Shown here: positions 1-8,649 of the stretch, one piece after another | Position numbering within the stretch: position 1 is the first letter of the stretch | How the letters are laid out: each line of letters begins with the position of its first letter | From: Pseudomonas plecoglossicida NBRC 103162 = DSM 15088 | Lineage (GTDB): Bacteria; Pseudomonadota; Gammaproteobacteria; Pseudomonadales; Pseudomonadaceae | Direction: 5' to 3' | Assembly: GCF_000730665.1 (NCBI RefSeq) | Contig: NZ_BBIV01000005.1 | Location: 186,001 to 250,000, forward strand | Length of the DNA stretch: 64,000 bases | Translations under genes and position numbers: made by a program | The notes under the pieces: model-generated | What the model saw: only the letters and a program-made list of their open reading frames with translations | Databases searched by the model: none | What the model was told of the DNA's origin: nothing

Positions 1-349
1 CGCCCAGTTCACGGATGGCCCGGACCTTGTTGTCCGGTACCAGTCCAGAAAGAAACACGGTCGCCTTCACCCCCAGTTGCGCCGCCACATGGGCGACCGC
101 CCGGCCATGATTGCCGGTCGAGGCAGTGACCACGCCACGTGAGCGTTGCTCGGGGCCGAGGGCGGCGATGGCATTGCTGGCACCGCGCAGCTTGAAGCTG
201 CCAGTGGTCTGCAGCGCTTCAAGCTTCAGGTAGACCGGCGTACCCAGGCGACGCGACAAGCTGGGTGACAGCTCCAGCGGCGTGCGGCGCACGAGGCCAT
301 GGATACGCTGGCGGGCAAGATAGAGATCGTGAAGCGAGAGCGCTGACAT
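1..349 (-). CDS. Threonine/hydroxyectoine dehydratase-like PLP enzyme (EutB-like), partial
   Basis: The first 116 codons of a fold-type II PLP-dependent dehydratase; the rest lies beyond the left edge. Reading from the ATG at 349 the product starts MSALSLHDLYLARQRIHGLV. It carries the PLP-lysine motif TTGSFKLRGASNA (Schiff-base Lys in FKLRG) and the downstream loop STGNHGRAVAHVA that holds the cofactor phosphate. Family members (serine/threonine dehydratases, threo-hydroxyaspartate dehydratase, EutB) deaminate hydroxy-amino acids. The opening and the STGNHGRAVA loop resemble EutB of hydroxyectoine degradation more than IlvA. The neighbouring MocR and amino-acid ABC transporter remnants support that reading, but a generic threonine dehydratase cannot be excluded because the C-terminus is missing. 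No strong ribosome binding site is visible. Confidence 0.75.
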   Translation of the reverse strand, partial: MSALSLHDLYLARQRIHGLVRRTPLELSPSLSRRLGTPVYLKLEALQTTGSFKLRGASNAIAALGPEQRSRGVVTASTGNHGRAVAHVAAQLGVKATVFLSGLVPDNKVRAIRELG

Positions 350-457
350 GATCGTGACCCAACAAGTGACCTGATGTTGGGCGGAGTGTATGAGGCGAAA
401 ATTGTCACGATGAATGTACTAGGGCAATTTGCCTGAGATTTTGTCTTGCCCGGCCAT

Positions 458-712
458 TCAAAGCTCATGGATCTGCGGGTACTGCCCGAACAGCTCGCGC
501 ATATCGCCCAGGGCCTGGCGCAGTTTGGCCTCGGAACACTCGGCACCCACGCACAAGCGCACCGCTCGCGGTCGCGGTGTGCCGCGCACCAAGAACGGCT
601 CCGGCGGCGTGACCGCGATCTGCCGGCGGCGCAAGGCCCGCACCAGGCTGTCCACCTCCCAGCGCTCGGGAATGTTCAGCCACGCGCCCAGTGCATGGGG
701 ATGCTGACCGCG
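458..712 (-). pseudogene. C-terminal remnant of a MocR/GntR-type PLP regulator (EnuR-like)
   Basis: On the minus strand, ending with a TGA at 458-460, lies a fragment reading HPHALGAWLNIPERW and continuing to a C-terminal YPQIHEL. This is the last part of the aminotransferase-like domain of MocR regulators, where the HPH...W..LP.RW region precedes the small C-terminal lobe. The winged-helix DNA-binding domain, the linker and most of the aminotransferase fold, including the PLP lysine, are absent. Upstream of about 712 the frame runs into sequence that is the antisense of an ABC ATPase gene, so the break is a fusion and not a late start. EnuR, the regulator of ectoine catabolism, is a MocR protein, which fits the EutB-like neighbour; the specific name is inference. 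Confidence 0.7.
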
Positions 713-717
713 CAGAT

Positions 718-1087
718 AGTCACCGGCCTGGGCAGCAAGTTCGATCACTACCCGTCGCAGTTGTCAGGCGGCCAGCAACAGCGTGTGGCGATAGCCCGGG
801 CGCTGGCGATGCGGCCAAAAGTGATGCTGTTCGACGAAGTGACCTCGGCGCTGGACCCGGAGCTGTGTGGCGAGGTGCTGAACGTGATTCGCCGCCTGGG
901 CAGCGAGCACAACCTGACCATGCTGATGGTGACGCACCAGATGGGCTTTGCCCGGGAGTTCGCCGATCGCGTGTGCTTCTTCTATAAAGGCCAGATCCAT
1001 GAACAGGGGACGCCGGCGCAGATCTATGAAAACCCGCAACAGGAGCGTACCCGGGCGTTCTTGAGTGCCGTGCGCGAGGCCAACTGA
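718..1087 (+). pseudogene. C-terminal half of an amino-acid-type ABC transporter ATPase (EhuA/GlnQ-like), truncated
   Basis: From about 718 the plus strand encodes the signature motif LSGGQQQRVAIARALAM, a Walker B (VMLFDEVTSALDPEL, with Val where Pro is usual), the H-loop MVTHQMGFAREFADRV, and the C-terminus of a polar amino-acid importer ATPase. About the first 120 residues, including Walker A and the Q-loop, are missing. Upstream of the junction the same frame reads antisense MocR sequence, so the open frame beginning at 446 is an accidental chimera. The fragment cannot bind ATP and is a pseudogene. EhuA, the ectoine importer ATPase, belongs to this subfamily. No permease or binding-protein genes follow; the next gene is unrelated. 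Confidence 0.8.
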
Positions 1088-1120
1088 ACGACGATTGCCG
1101 TTTCAGTCTGCACATCAGTG

Positions 1121-1151
1121 AGCGATCGAGTGGCAGCGCTGCTCGATCGCT
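1121..1151. terminator. Stem-loop downstream of the ABC ATPase remnant
   Basis: Perfect 10-bp inverted repeat AGCGATCGAG / CTCGATCGCT around an 11-nt loop, 33 bp after the stop of the ABC remnant. There is no clear T tract, so terminator function is inferred from position only. Confidence 0.35.
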
Positions 1152-1291
1152 TGCGTGAACGGTTGCGGGGCGCGCCAGCACATTGGTTCAGGAATTTCTG
1201 AACTAATTATTTTCCCGCAGCGATTTATCCCTCCCCGCACATCCCACCAGAATCGCTTCACGACAATCACAATAACCGTGAGGCCACTCCC

Positions 1292-1681
1292 GTGGACCAG
1301 ACACTCCAGGTACGGCAAGCTGCCGCCGACCTCGTATCCGCCTTCGCCAGCAACGACACCGCCCGCTACTTCGCCTGCTTCAGCGAAGACGCCACCTTCC
1401 TCTTCCATACCTTGCCGCACCCCTTGCTGTCGCGCCGCGCCTACGAAGAACTCTGGGCCCAGTGGCAGGCCGAAGGCTTCGCCGTGCTCGGCTGTGTGTC
1501 GAGCAATACCCAGGTAAGCCTGCATGGTGACGTGGCGATCTTCATGCACGATGTCGCCACGCACATCCGCATCGCCGGTGAGGAACACCAGCTGAGCGAG
1601 CGCGAGACCATCGTCTTGCGCCGCCAGGGCGAACGCTGGCTGGCCTGCCACGAGCACCTGTCGGTATTCAGCGCAGCCTGA
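1292..1681 (+). CDS. SnoaL/NTF2-like fold protein (DUF4440-type)
   Basis: A 129-residue protein starting with GTG at 1292, with GTGAGG about 8 nt upstream as a plausible ribosome binding site. The pattern of an N-terminal helix (VRQAAADLVSAFASNDTARY), a following FSEDATFLFH strand, and alternating strands ending in GERWLACHEHLS is that of the cone-shaped NTF2/SnoaL superfamily (nuclear transport factor-like, YybH/DUF4440), whose members bind or isomerise small molecules. No signal peptide is seen, so it is cytoplasmic. It lies 91 bp upstream of an NCS1 permease and an aldehyde dehydrogenase on the same strand and may serve the same pathway; its substrate is not evident. Confidence 0.75.
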   Translation: MDQTLQVRQAAADLVSAFASNDTARYFACFSEDATFLFHTLPHPLLSRRAYEELWAQWQAEGFAVLGCVSSNTQVSLHGDVAIFMHDVATHIRIAGEEHQLSERETIVLRRQGERWLACHEHLSVFSAA

Positions 1682-1772
1682 CCCCTTTCACGCGGCCCTG
1701 CCGCCCTGCCATCGCACCCACAATAGGGCCCGTGCCGCGCACCGGCCTACAACTACGCGCTGGAGCCTCACC

Positions 1773-3272
1773 ATGAGCCACTCGACCGGTATCGAGACCA
1801 ACGGCGTCGAACAGATCCCCGACGATCAACGCGACGCCTCCCCGCTGGACCTGTTCCGCCTGATCTTCGGCGGTGCCAATACATTCGCCACCGCGGTGCT
1901 GGGGAGCTTCCCGGTATTGTTCGGCCTGTCGTTCCAGACCGGCGTCTGGGCCATTCTGCTCGGTGTCGGCGTGGGGGCGCTGATCCTGGCGCCGATGGGC
2001 CTGTTCGGTGCACTCAATGGCACCAACAACGCCGTGTCGTCCGGCGCCCACTTCGGCGTGCACGGGCGCATCGTCGGCTCGTTCCTGTCACTGCTGACGG
2101 CCGTGGCGTTCTTCTCGCTGTCGGTGTGGAGCTCCGGCGATGCACTGGTCGGTGGCGCCAAGCGCCTGGCCGGGTTGCCGGAAACCGACCTGACCCTGGG
2201 CCTGGCCTACGGCCTGTTCGCCGTGCTGGTGCTGGTGGTGTGCATCTTCGGCTTCCGCTTCATGCTGTGGGTCAACAAGATCGCCGTATGGGCGTCGAGC
2301 CTGCTGTTCCTGCTGGGCATCTTCGCTTTCGCCGGGCCCTTCGATGCCGGCTTCGCCGGGAGCGTCAACCTCGGCCAGGCCGGGTTCTGGGCAGCCTTCG
2401 TCGGCGCGGCGATCCTGGCCATGAGCAACCCGGTGTCGTTCGGTGCCTTCCTCGGCGACTGGTCGCGCTACATCCCGCGCCAGACCCCCAAGGCGCGCAT
2501 CATGCTGGCCGTGATCGCCGCCCAGGCCGCCACGCTGATTCCGTTCCTGTTCGGCCTGTGCACCGCCACCCTGGTGGCCACCCAGGCACCGGACTATATC
2601 GCCGCCAACAACTATGTCGGCGGTCTGCTGGCCGTGGCGCCGAGCTGGTTCTTCCTGCCGGTGTGCCTGATTGCCGTGATCGGCGGCATGTCCACCGGCA
2701 CCACCGCGCTGTACGGCACCGGGCTGGACATGTCCAGCGTGTTCCCGCGCCTGCTCAGCCGCGCCGGCGCCACCCTGCTGATCGGTGTGCTGGCGATCGC
2801 CTTCATCTTCATCGGCCGCTTCACCTTCAACCTGGTGCAGAGCGTGTCGACCTTCGCCGTGCTGATCATCACCTGCACCAGCCCCTGGATGGTGATCATG
2901 ATCCTCGGCCTGATCACCCGCCGCGGCTTCTACCACGCCGACGACCTGCAGGTGTTCACCCGCGGCCAGCGTGGTGGCCACTACTGGTTCCTGCATGGCT
3001 GGAACTGGCGCGGCATGGGCGGGTGGATCCCCAGCGCAGCGATCGGCCTGTGCTTCGTCAACCTGCCGGGGCAGTTCGTCGGCCCGCTTGGCGACCTGGC
3101 CGGCGGCATCGACCTGAGCCTGCCGGTCACCCTGGGCATCGCCGGCGCGCTGTACCTGCTGCTGCTCAACCTGTTCCCTGAACCTGCTGGCGTGTATGGC
3201 CCCAATGGCCCGCGCTGGGTGCGTTGCAAGAGCACCCGGCACATGCCGGTGACCACCGCCGAAATGGCCTGA
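1773..3272 (+). CDS. NCS1-family permease (purine/cytosine/hydantoin permease type)
   Basis: A 499-residue integral membrane protein with about 12 hydrophobic segments, an N-terminal cytoplasmic tail, and family features such as SPLDLFRLIFGGANTF at the start of the first helix and FGAFLGDWSRYIPRQTP in the middle. NCS1 carriers are LeuT-fold symporters importing nucleobases, allantoin, hydantoins, thiamine or related nitrogen compounds with Na+ or H+. The ATG at 1773 follows GGAG at good spacing. Its stop lies 14 bp before an aldehyde dehydrogenase gene, so the two are almost certainly co-transcribed. The substrate cannot be read from the sequence; the partner enzyme hints at a compound that yields an aldehyde or aminoaldehyde. 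Confidence 0.85.
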   Translation: MSHSTGIETNGVEQIPDDQRDASPLDLFRLIFGGANTFATAVLGSFPVLFGLSFQTGVWAILLGVGVGALILAPMGLFGALNGTNNAVSSGAHFGVHGRIVGSFLSLLTAVAFFSLSVWSSGDALVGGAKRLAGLPETDLTLGLAYGLFAVLVLVVCIFGFRFMLWVNKIAVWASSLLFLLGIFAFAGPFDAGFAGSVNLGQAGFWAAFVGAAILAMSNPVSFGAFLGDWSRYIPRQTPKARIMLAVIAAQAATLIPFLFGLCTATLVATQAPDYIAANNYVGGLLAVAPSWFFLPVCLIAVIGGMSTGTTALYGTGLDMSSVFPRLLSRAGATLLIGVLAIAFIFIGRFTFNLVQSVSTFAVLIITCTSPWMVIMILGLITRRGFYHADDLQVFTRGQRGGHYWFLHGWNWRGMGGWIPSAAIGLCFVNLPGQFVGPLGDLAGGIDLSLPVTLGIAGALYLLLLNLFPEPAGVYGPNGPRWVRCKSTRHMPVTTAEMA

Positions 3273-3286
3273 CCTGGAATACGACC

Positions 3287-4717
3287 ATGACCACTTCCCA
3301 TTACATCGCTGGCCGCTGGGTCGAAGGCCAAGGCAGCGACTGCATCACCGTCACCGACCCGTCGCTGGGCGTGCCATTCGCCGAAATGATGGCGGCCAGC
3401 GTCACTCAGGTCGACCAGGCCGTGGCGGCCGCACGTGATGCACTGCCCTCCTGGAAAACCCTCGGCGCAGCCGCCCGTGCAGCATTCCTGCGGGGTTTTG
3501 CCGAGCAGTTGGGCCAGCGCCGCGAAGCGCTGATCGCCCTGCAGATGCGCAACAACGGCAAGCCGCGCCACGAGGCGGAAATCGACCTGGACGATGCCGT
3601 CGCCACCTTCGCCTACTACGCCGAACTGGCCGAGCAGTTGCCGGAAAAGAACCGCGAAGTGCCGCTGGCCGCCCCCGGTTTTACCGCCCGTACCCGCCTG
3701 GAACCGGTGGGTGTGGTCGGCCTGATCGTGCCGTGGAACTTCCCGCTGGTGACCAGCGCCTGGAAGCTCGCCCCGGCCTTGGCCGCAGGCTGCACCGTGG
3801 TACTCAAGCCCTCGGAAGTCACCCCGCTGATCGAGCAGGCCTACGGCCAGATCGCCGACGAAATCGGCCTGCCGGCCGGCGTGTTGAACATCGTCAACGG
3901 CAAGGCCGAGACCGGCGCGGCCCTGAGCAGCCACAACGGGCTGGACAAGCTGTCGTTCACCGGCAGCAACAGCGTCGGCAGCCAGGTGATGCGCAGCGCT
4001 TCGGCACAATGCCGGCCGGTGACCCTGGAGCTGGGTGGCAAGTCGGCGATCGTGGTGTTCGATGATTGCGACGTGGAGCAGGCGGTGCAATGGATCGTCG
4101 CCGGCATCAGCTGGAATGCCGGGCAGATGTGCTCGGCCACTTCGCGCCTGCTGGTGCAGGATGGCATTGCCGATGCGTTGCTTCCCCGCCTGCAGCAGGC
4201 ACTGGAAAAACTGCGCGTGGGCAATCCATTGAGCGAAGAAGTGGACATGGGGCCGCTGACCAGCCAGGCGCAATGGCTGAAGGTTGCCAGCTACTTCGCG
4301 ACCGCCCGTGAAGAAGGCTTGCAGTGCCTGGCCGGTGGCAAGGCGCTGGACCGCGAGGGTTGGTTCGTCAGCCCGACGCTGTATGTCGATGTGCCTGTGG
4401 ATAGCCGCCTGTGGAGCGAAGAGATCTTCGGCCCGGTGTTGTGCGCGCGTCGCTTCTCGACCGAGGCGCAGGCCATTGCCGAAGCCAACGACAGCCGCTT
4501 CGGCCTGGTTGCCACCGTCTGCTCCGCCGACCTGGAACGTGCCGAGCGCGTAGCCGATGCGCTGGAAGTCGGCCATGTGTGGATCAACTCGGTGCAGGCG
4601 GTGTTCGTCGAGACCTCGTGGGGCGGCACCAAGGGCAGCGGGATCGGGCGAGAGCTCGGGCCTTGGGGCCTGTCGGGGTATCTGTCGGTGAAGCATGTGA
4701 CGCGGTGCCTGGGCTGA
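3287..4717 (+). CDS. NAD(P)+-dependent aldehyde dehydrogenase (betaine/aminoaldehyde dehydrogenase type)
   Basis: A 476-residue soluble ALDH. Visible motifs are the oxyanion Asn in VPWNFPL, the LELGGKSA segment with the general-base Glu, FTGSNSVGSQV around the nucleotide, and the catalytic Cys in NAGQMCSATSRLL. The form GQ.CSATSRL around the cysteine is typical of ALDH10-like betaine or aminoaldehyde dehydrogenases, so oxidation of an aminoaldehyde to the corresponding acid is the best guess. The start is the ATG at 3287 (MTTSHYIAGRWVEG); a longer in-frame extension from 3224 overlaps the permease gene and lacks homology. It is operonic with the NCS1 permease upstream and is followed by a REP-pair structure shared with a convergent gene. 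Confidence 0.88.
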   Translation: MTTSHYIAGRWVEGQGSDCITVTDPSLGVPFAEMMAASVTQVDQAVAAARDALPSWKTLGAAARAAFLRGFAEQLGQRREALIALQMRNNGKPRHEAEIDLDDAVATFAYYAELAEQLPEKNREVPLAAPGFTARTRLEPVGVVGLIVPWNFPLVTSAWKLAPALAAGCTVVLKPSEVTPLIEQAYGQIADEIGLPAGVLNIVNGKAETGAALSSHNGLDKLSFTGSNSVGSQVMRSASAQCRPVTLELGGKSAIVVFDDCDVEQAVQWIVAGISWNAGQMCSATSRLLVQDGIADALLPRLQQALEKLRVGNPLSEEVDMGPLTSQAQWLKVASYFATAREEGLQCLAGGKALDREGWFVSPTLYVDVPVDSRLWSEEIFGPVLCARRFSTEAQAIAEANDSRFGLVATVCSADLERAERVADALEVGHVWINSVQAVFVETSWGGTKGSGIGRELGPWGLSGYLSVKHVTRCLG

Positions 4718-4727
4718 TGAGCGCAGG

Positions 4728-4820
4728 GGGCCGCTTCGCGGCCCAATCGCCGGCAAGCCGGCTCCCACATGAAAATCGGCAGCGCTGCTGATTCACTGTG
4801 GGAGCCGGCTTGCCGGCGAT
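4728..4820. repeat. REP pair (inverted) with GC stem-loop between convergent genes
   Basis: A GGGCCGC/GCGGCCC stem-loop at 4728-4744 is followed by a putida-type REP core at 4746-4769 and its inverted copy at 4797-4820. The two copies can pair into a long hairpin. The position between convergent genes suggests bidirectional termination or mRNA stabilisation. Confidence 0.85.
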
Positions 4821-4825
4821 GGGCG

Positions 4826-7228
4826 TTACGCCGGCTCGTCAGCCGGGCGCGAGCCTTCCTGCACCAGCACCATGCTCTGCGGCGAAGACAGGGAAATGCC
4901 CTCGTCGCGCAACTGGCCAAGGATGGTGAACAGCAGGTCGCTGCGCGCCCCCGACACCTGCCGCGGCCCGGCCACGTAACCACTGACACCGATCACCATG
5001 CCGGCGCTGGTCAGGTCCTTGAACGTCACTGACGCCGACGGCGCATCGAGCACCGCCTCGTGTTCCTGGAAGGCCTTGAGCAACACCTCGCGCACCCGGT
5101 TGGCATCGGTTTCCAGTGGCAGGGTCAGGGTAATGCTCACCACGCCCAAGGCGTTGCCCATGGTCACGTTGCGCACGTTCTGCGAGATGAACTGCGAGTT
5201 GGGCACGATCACCGTGGAACGGTCGGACATCTGGATCTCGGTGGCGCGCACGTTGATCCGGCGGATGTCACCCTCGACCCCGGCCAGGCTTACCCAGTCA
5301 CCCACCTTGACCGGACGCTCGGTAAGCAGGATCAGGCCGGAGATGAAGTTCTGCACGATCTGCTGCAAGCCGAAACCGATACCGACCGACAGCGCACTGA
5401 CTACCCAGGTCAGGCTGGTGAGGTTGATGTGCAGGGTCGACATCACCATCATCGCCAGGAACAGGAAGCCCAGGTAGCCCACCAGGGTCACCAGCGAGGC
5501 ACGCATGCCGGCGTCCATGTCGGTTTCCGGCAGCAGCCGCTCGCTCAGCCAGCGCTTGAGCACGCGAATGGCGAACAGGCCACCGAAGAAGATCGCCACC
5601 GCGAGCAGGATGTCCCGCGGCACGATGTTCAGGTTGCCCAGCATCTTGCCACCGGTGCCGTCCCAGTCGCCCAGGCTGACCAGCAGCTCGCTCGGGCTGG
5701 TGCCCGACGGCATCAGCGCCAGCAACACGGCAAGGAACAGCAACGTGGTGCGGGCGACACCGCTGAGGATGGTGCTGGCCTGCGCCTGGTGGCGGGGCGC
5801 CAGGCCGAGGGTCGAGGCCAGTGCCAGGCCGCCGGGCTGGCGGGGCGACAGCAAGGTCTCGCACAGGTCGCTGAGGAAGGTGGTCAACAGGTAGGCGCAG
5901 GTCGCCACCACACTGATCCACAGCAGCTTGGCCGCCAGGAAGTAGGCCAGGGTCAGGTAGCCGGCCAGCAGCGCCAGGGTGATCAGCGCCACCCACACCA
6001 CGACCACGAACGGAATCAACCCGGCCAGGCCGCTGGGGCGCTCCAGGTCATGCTTGCGCAGGGTGCGGCGGTAGCACACCAGTGCCGCCGAGAAGATCAC
6101 GGCCACTACCAGCGCGGTCAGGCCGTTGGTCGCCACGGTCAGCGCCAGGCTGGTGCCGATCACGCTGTTGATGCGCTCCATGGTCAACATGACCATCAGC
6201 GCCAGCGCCAGTATCTTGGGGAACCAGCCCAGGGCGCTGGCCACATGATCATGGATCGGCGGCAGCCGCCAGGAAGGGCGCTGCAGCATCAGCATGGCGC
6301 GGCCCAGGCCGGAGATGAAGGCGCTGAACACCACCAGGGCAAGGAAGTGATTGGTCAGGCTGCCGATATCGGAGCCCAGCTCGGAGCTGCTTTCCAGGCC
6401 CCAACGGAGCAAGGATACCGAACCGGCAATGGTGCCCAGAGTGGCCAGGCTGACGCTCAGGGCCAATGCACTGCGGCGCAGGCGACCGACCGGCAGCCAG
6501 CGAACCATGGCGTCGGCGAGCAGGCGTTCGAGCAGCCGGCGTACCAGCGTCCAGACCAGGATCGCGCCCACCAGGCTGGTCAGGAAGAACCAGCGGTGGC
6601 CCGGACTGAAGGCACTGGCCACCGCGTCGGCCGCCTCGCCGCGCAAGTCGCGCAGGCGGTACACGTCTTCGTCGGTGGGGCGGATCAGCGACTTCCAGAA
6701 CGCCGGCGTCAGCGGGCTGGCTGCGCGGCTGGTGACCTGCGAGTTGAACTGGCTGCGGCGCAGGTTGACGATCTGGGTGGACAGGTCACGGGCCGACTGG
6801 GTCAGCTTGGCGGCCTGTTCCTGCTCGGCGAACACCGCCTTCCTTTCCGCTTCGAGCGCCTTGCGCTGCAACGCGAGGCTCTGGGCTTCGTCCGGTTGCA
6901 CCGGGCCGATGACCTTGAGCTTGTCGTCCAGCTTCTGCACATCGGCCGCACGCAAGGCGCTCAAGGCATCGGCCTGGCGCTGGACCTGCACGGCGGCCAG
7001 GCGCAGCTGCGACAGCAGGTCGTCGTTGGCATTGCTGGTCACGCCCTGGCGAATCTGGTCGAGCCGATCGCTCAACTGCGCGAAGCTGGCGTCCTCCTCC
7101 AGCACCGGCAGTTCGGCGGCAGCCAGGCTGGACACTGGCACGGCGGGTGCCGACCAGGCCGGGCTGGCCAATGCCAGCATCAGGGCCATCATCCCAAGGC
7201 AAACACGGGAAAGGCTGCAGAGCCTCAT
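4826..7228 (-). CDS. Large MscS-family mechanosensitive channel (DUF3772 N-terminus)
   Basis: An 800-residue inner-membrane protein. After a signal peptide (MRLCSLSRVCLGMMALMLAL...SPAWSA) comes a periplasmic helical region (roughly residues 35-170) resembling DUF3772/MscK-type domains. Many membrane helices follow, then the MscS core: pore helix VSALSVGIGFGLQQIVQNFI, beta domain PVKVGDWVSLAGVEGDI and IVPNSQFI. Such channels open under membrane tension and release osmolytes during hypo-osmotic shock. The chosen ATG at 7228 has AGAGGA 7 nt upstream and begins the signal peptide; an ATG 24 nt earlier adds an implausible MKCKEEYP. It is a single-gene unit, convergent with the aldehyde dehydrogenase, with a Fur-like site about 170 bp upstream. 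Confidence 0.88.
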   Translation of the reverse strand: MRLCSLSRVCLGMMALMLALASPAWSAPAVPVSSLAAAELPVLEEDASFAQLSDRLDQIRQGVTSNANDDLLSQLRLAAVQVQRQADALSALRAADVQKLDDKLKVIGPVQPDEAQSLALQRKALEAERKAVFAEQEQAAKLTQSARDLSTQIVNLRRSQFNSQVTSRAASPLTPAFWKSLIRPTDEDVYRLRDLRGEAADAVASAFSPGHRWFFLTSLVGAILVWTLVRRLLERLLADAMVRWLPVGRLRRSALALSVSLATLGTIAGSVSLLRWGLESSSELGSDIGSLTNHFLALVVFSAFISGLGRAMLMLQRPSWRLPPIHDHVASALGWFPKILALALMVMLTMERINSVIGTSLALTVATNGLTALVVAVIFSAALVCYRRTLRKHDLERPSGLAGLIPFVVVVWVALITLALLAGYLTLAYFLAAKLLWISVVATCAYLLTTFLSDLCETLLSPRQPGGLALASTLGLAPRHQAQASTILSGVARTTLLFLAVLLALMPSGTSPSELLVSLGDWDGTGGKMLGNLNIVPRDILLAVAIFFGGLFAIRVLKRWLSERLLPETDMDAGMRASLVTLVGYLGFLFLAMMVMSTLHINLTSLTWVVSALSVGIGFGLQQIVQNFISGLILLTERPVKVGDWVSLAGVEGDIRRINVRATEIQMSDRSTVIVPNSQFISQNVRNVTMGNALGVVSITLTLPLETDANRVREVLLKAFQEHEAVLDAPSASVTFKDLTSAGMVIGVSGYVAGPRQVSGARSDLLFTILGQLRDEGISLSSPQSMVLVQEGSRPADEPA

Positions 7229-7397
7229 CGGATATTCCTCTTTACACTTCAATCTGGCGGTGGATTCTACGCGGCTTGTGCCGATCAGAAGAGTGCCGTT
7301 TCTCGCAACAATTTATAGCCAATCTCCTTGGCCGAGAGAAAGTGACCATCCAAGGTTTGGTATGCCATTGCTCCACACCCCCAACCACGCATAGAAT

Positions 7398-7412
7398 TGA
7401 GAACCATTCACA
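7398..7412. promoter_or_regulatory. Fur-box-like site upstream of the MscS-type gene
   Basis: TGAGAACCATTCACA fits the 7-1-7 Fur pattern TGATAAT-N-ATTATCA at 9 or 10 of 14 positions. It is almost identical to the reverse complement of the site at 10283-10297. Regulation of the MscS-type gene by iron is inferred only. Confidence 0.4.
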
Positions 7413-7455
7413 ATCATATTGCGCGCGGGAGCTTTTGATCCTGGTGGGAATTACT

Positions 7456-7487
7456 GGCCCTATCGCCGGCAAGCCGGCGATAGGGCC
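7456..7487 (-). terminator. Perfect 15-bp-arm hairpin after the MFS gene
   Basis: GGCCCTATCGCCGGC and its exact complement flank a 2-nt AA loop. It sits immediately after the stop codon of the minus-strand MFS gene. It appears to be a REP core made symmetrical, and is a likely transcription terminator or 3'-end stabiliser. Confidence 0.7.
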
Positions 7488-7488
7488 T

Positions 7489-8649
7489 TCAGTCCGCCAC
7501 AGCGCGCAACTTGCCCACCCGCCGATACGACTGACGGGCAAAGCACACGAACAGCCCGGCCATGATCGCCAGCGCCATGGGCAACCCATGCGGCGCGACA
7601 TCCATCGCCGCGCCACTGACCAGCGGCCCGATCAGGCTGCCGACGCCCCACAACAGGCCGACGCTGGCATTGGCCGTCACCAGGTCCTGGCCCTTGAAAC
7701 GCTGGCCGATCAACACCAGCGCCAAGGTATAGATGCCCCCCGCAACCGCGCCCAGCACCACCAGCAACGGCCACAGCAGCCAGGTCATGCGCAGCAGCCA
7801 GGGCAAGGCGATACCGATCGCCATCGCCACCAGCCCGCACACCAGGTGCAGCCCGGTCCGCTCAACCCGGTCGGCCAGCCAGCCCAATGGCAGCTGGAAG
7901 ACCATGTCGCCGGCGAACACCACCGTCACCATCAGTGCCGCCACACCCACGGCAAAACCATGGCTGGTGGCATACACCGGCAGCAGCGACAGCACCACCG
8001 CGTCGAAGAACGAGAAGAACAGCACCGCCACGCACAACGCCGGCGCCACCCGGAAGAAACCGGCCAGGCCAAAGCTTTTCTCGCCTTCCTCGCCATGCTC
8101 GACATGGTCGTTGGGCACGGTCAGCAGGATGCACAGCAGGGCCAGGCCGTAGCAGATCGTCACCACGCCGGTGATCCACGGGCTGTTGGCTCCGAGCAAC
8201 GCCAGCAACGCCGGGCCGAGCACCTGGAAGCCGGTGAAACTGGTCGCATACAGCGCCATGATCTTGCCGCGGTTATGGTCCGGGCACAGCTCGTTGACCC
8301 AGGACTCGCCAAGGATGATGGCGATGCCCATGCCGATCCCCAGCCCCAGGCGCAGCACGGCCAGTAGCGCGATGGAGTCGAACGCCGACTCGAGGAACGC
8401 GATGCTGGCGGTGCACAGGCTGAAGCACAGCAGGTAGATGGTGCGCCGGGTCAGCAGTCGGCAGCAGGCGTCGACCATGAACGCCGAGAGCATCATGCCT
8501 GCGGCGGGAATGGCCGAGATGATGCCGATTTCCAGGGTGCCGGCCCCGGCGTCGTGCAAACGCAACGACACCAGCGGCAGGCTGGCCCCCAGACTGAAGC
8601 CAACGACCGAAACGGCGAACAGAAGGCCCGCCAGCAAACGCATGTTCAT
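7489..8649 (-). CDS. Major facilitator superfamily transporter
   Basis: A 386-residue protein with about 12 transmembrane helices and MFS features, including an acidic loop between the two halves (PNDHVEHGEEGEKS) and DRVERTG in the 8-9 loop region. The general shape is that of small drug/metabolite exporters of the YcaD/YfkF kind. The start MNMRLLAG at 8649 has GGAG just upstream; an in-frame extension to 8703 gives a Cys-rich leader without homology. It is the downstream member of two tandem MFS genes on the minus strand, but 329 bp separate them, so they are probably separate units. Substrate unknown. Confidence 0.8.
   Translation of the reverse strand: MNMRLLAGLLFAVSVVGFSLGASLPLVSLRLHDAGAGTLEIGIISAIPAAGMMLSAFMVDACCRLLTRRTIYLLCFSLCTASIAFLESAFDSIALLAVLRLGLGIGMGIAIILGESWVNELCPDHNRGKIMALYATSFTGFQVLGPALLALLGANSPWITGVVTICYGLALLCILLTVPNDHVEHGEEGEKSFGLAGFFRVAPALCVAVLFFSFFDAVVLSLLPVYATSHGFAVGVAALMVTVVFAGDMVFQLPLGWLADRVERTGLHLVCGLVAMAIGIALPWLLRMTWLLWPLLVVLGAVAGGIYTLALVLIGQRFKGQDLVTANASVGLLWGVGSLIGPLVSGAAMDVAPHGLPMALAIMAGLFVCFARQSYRRVGKLRAVAD

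Noticed and set aside
446..1087. Continuous 213-codon open frame that could be called an intact ABC ATPase
   Set aside because: Its first 90 codons are antisense to a MocR gene end and the Walker A region is missing; it is a fusion artefact.
1186..1203. GTTCAG-GAATTT-CTGAAC near-palindrome as an operator
   Set aside because: Arms of 6 bp are not significant over 64 kb and no link to a regulator is visible.
4728..4820. Regularly repeated palindromes as a possible CRISPR array
   Set aside because: The copies are isolated or in inverted pairs, scattered across the window, without regular spacers or cas genes; they are REP elements.
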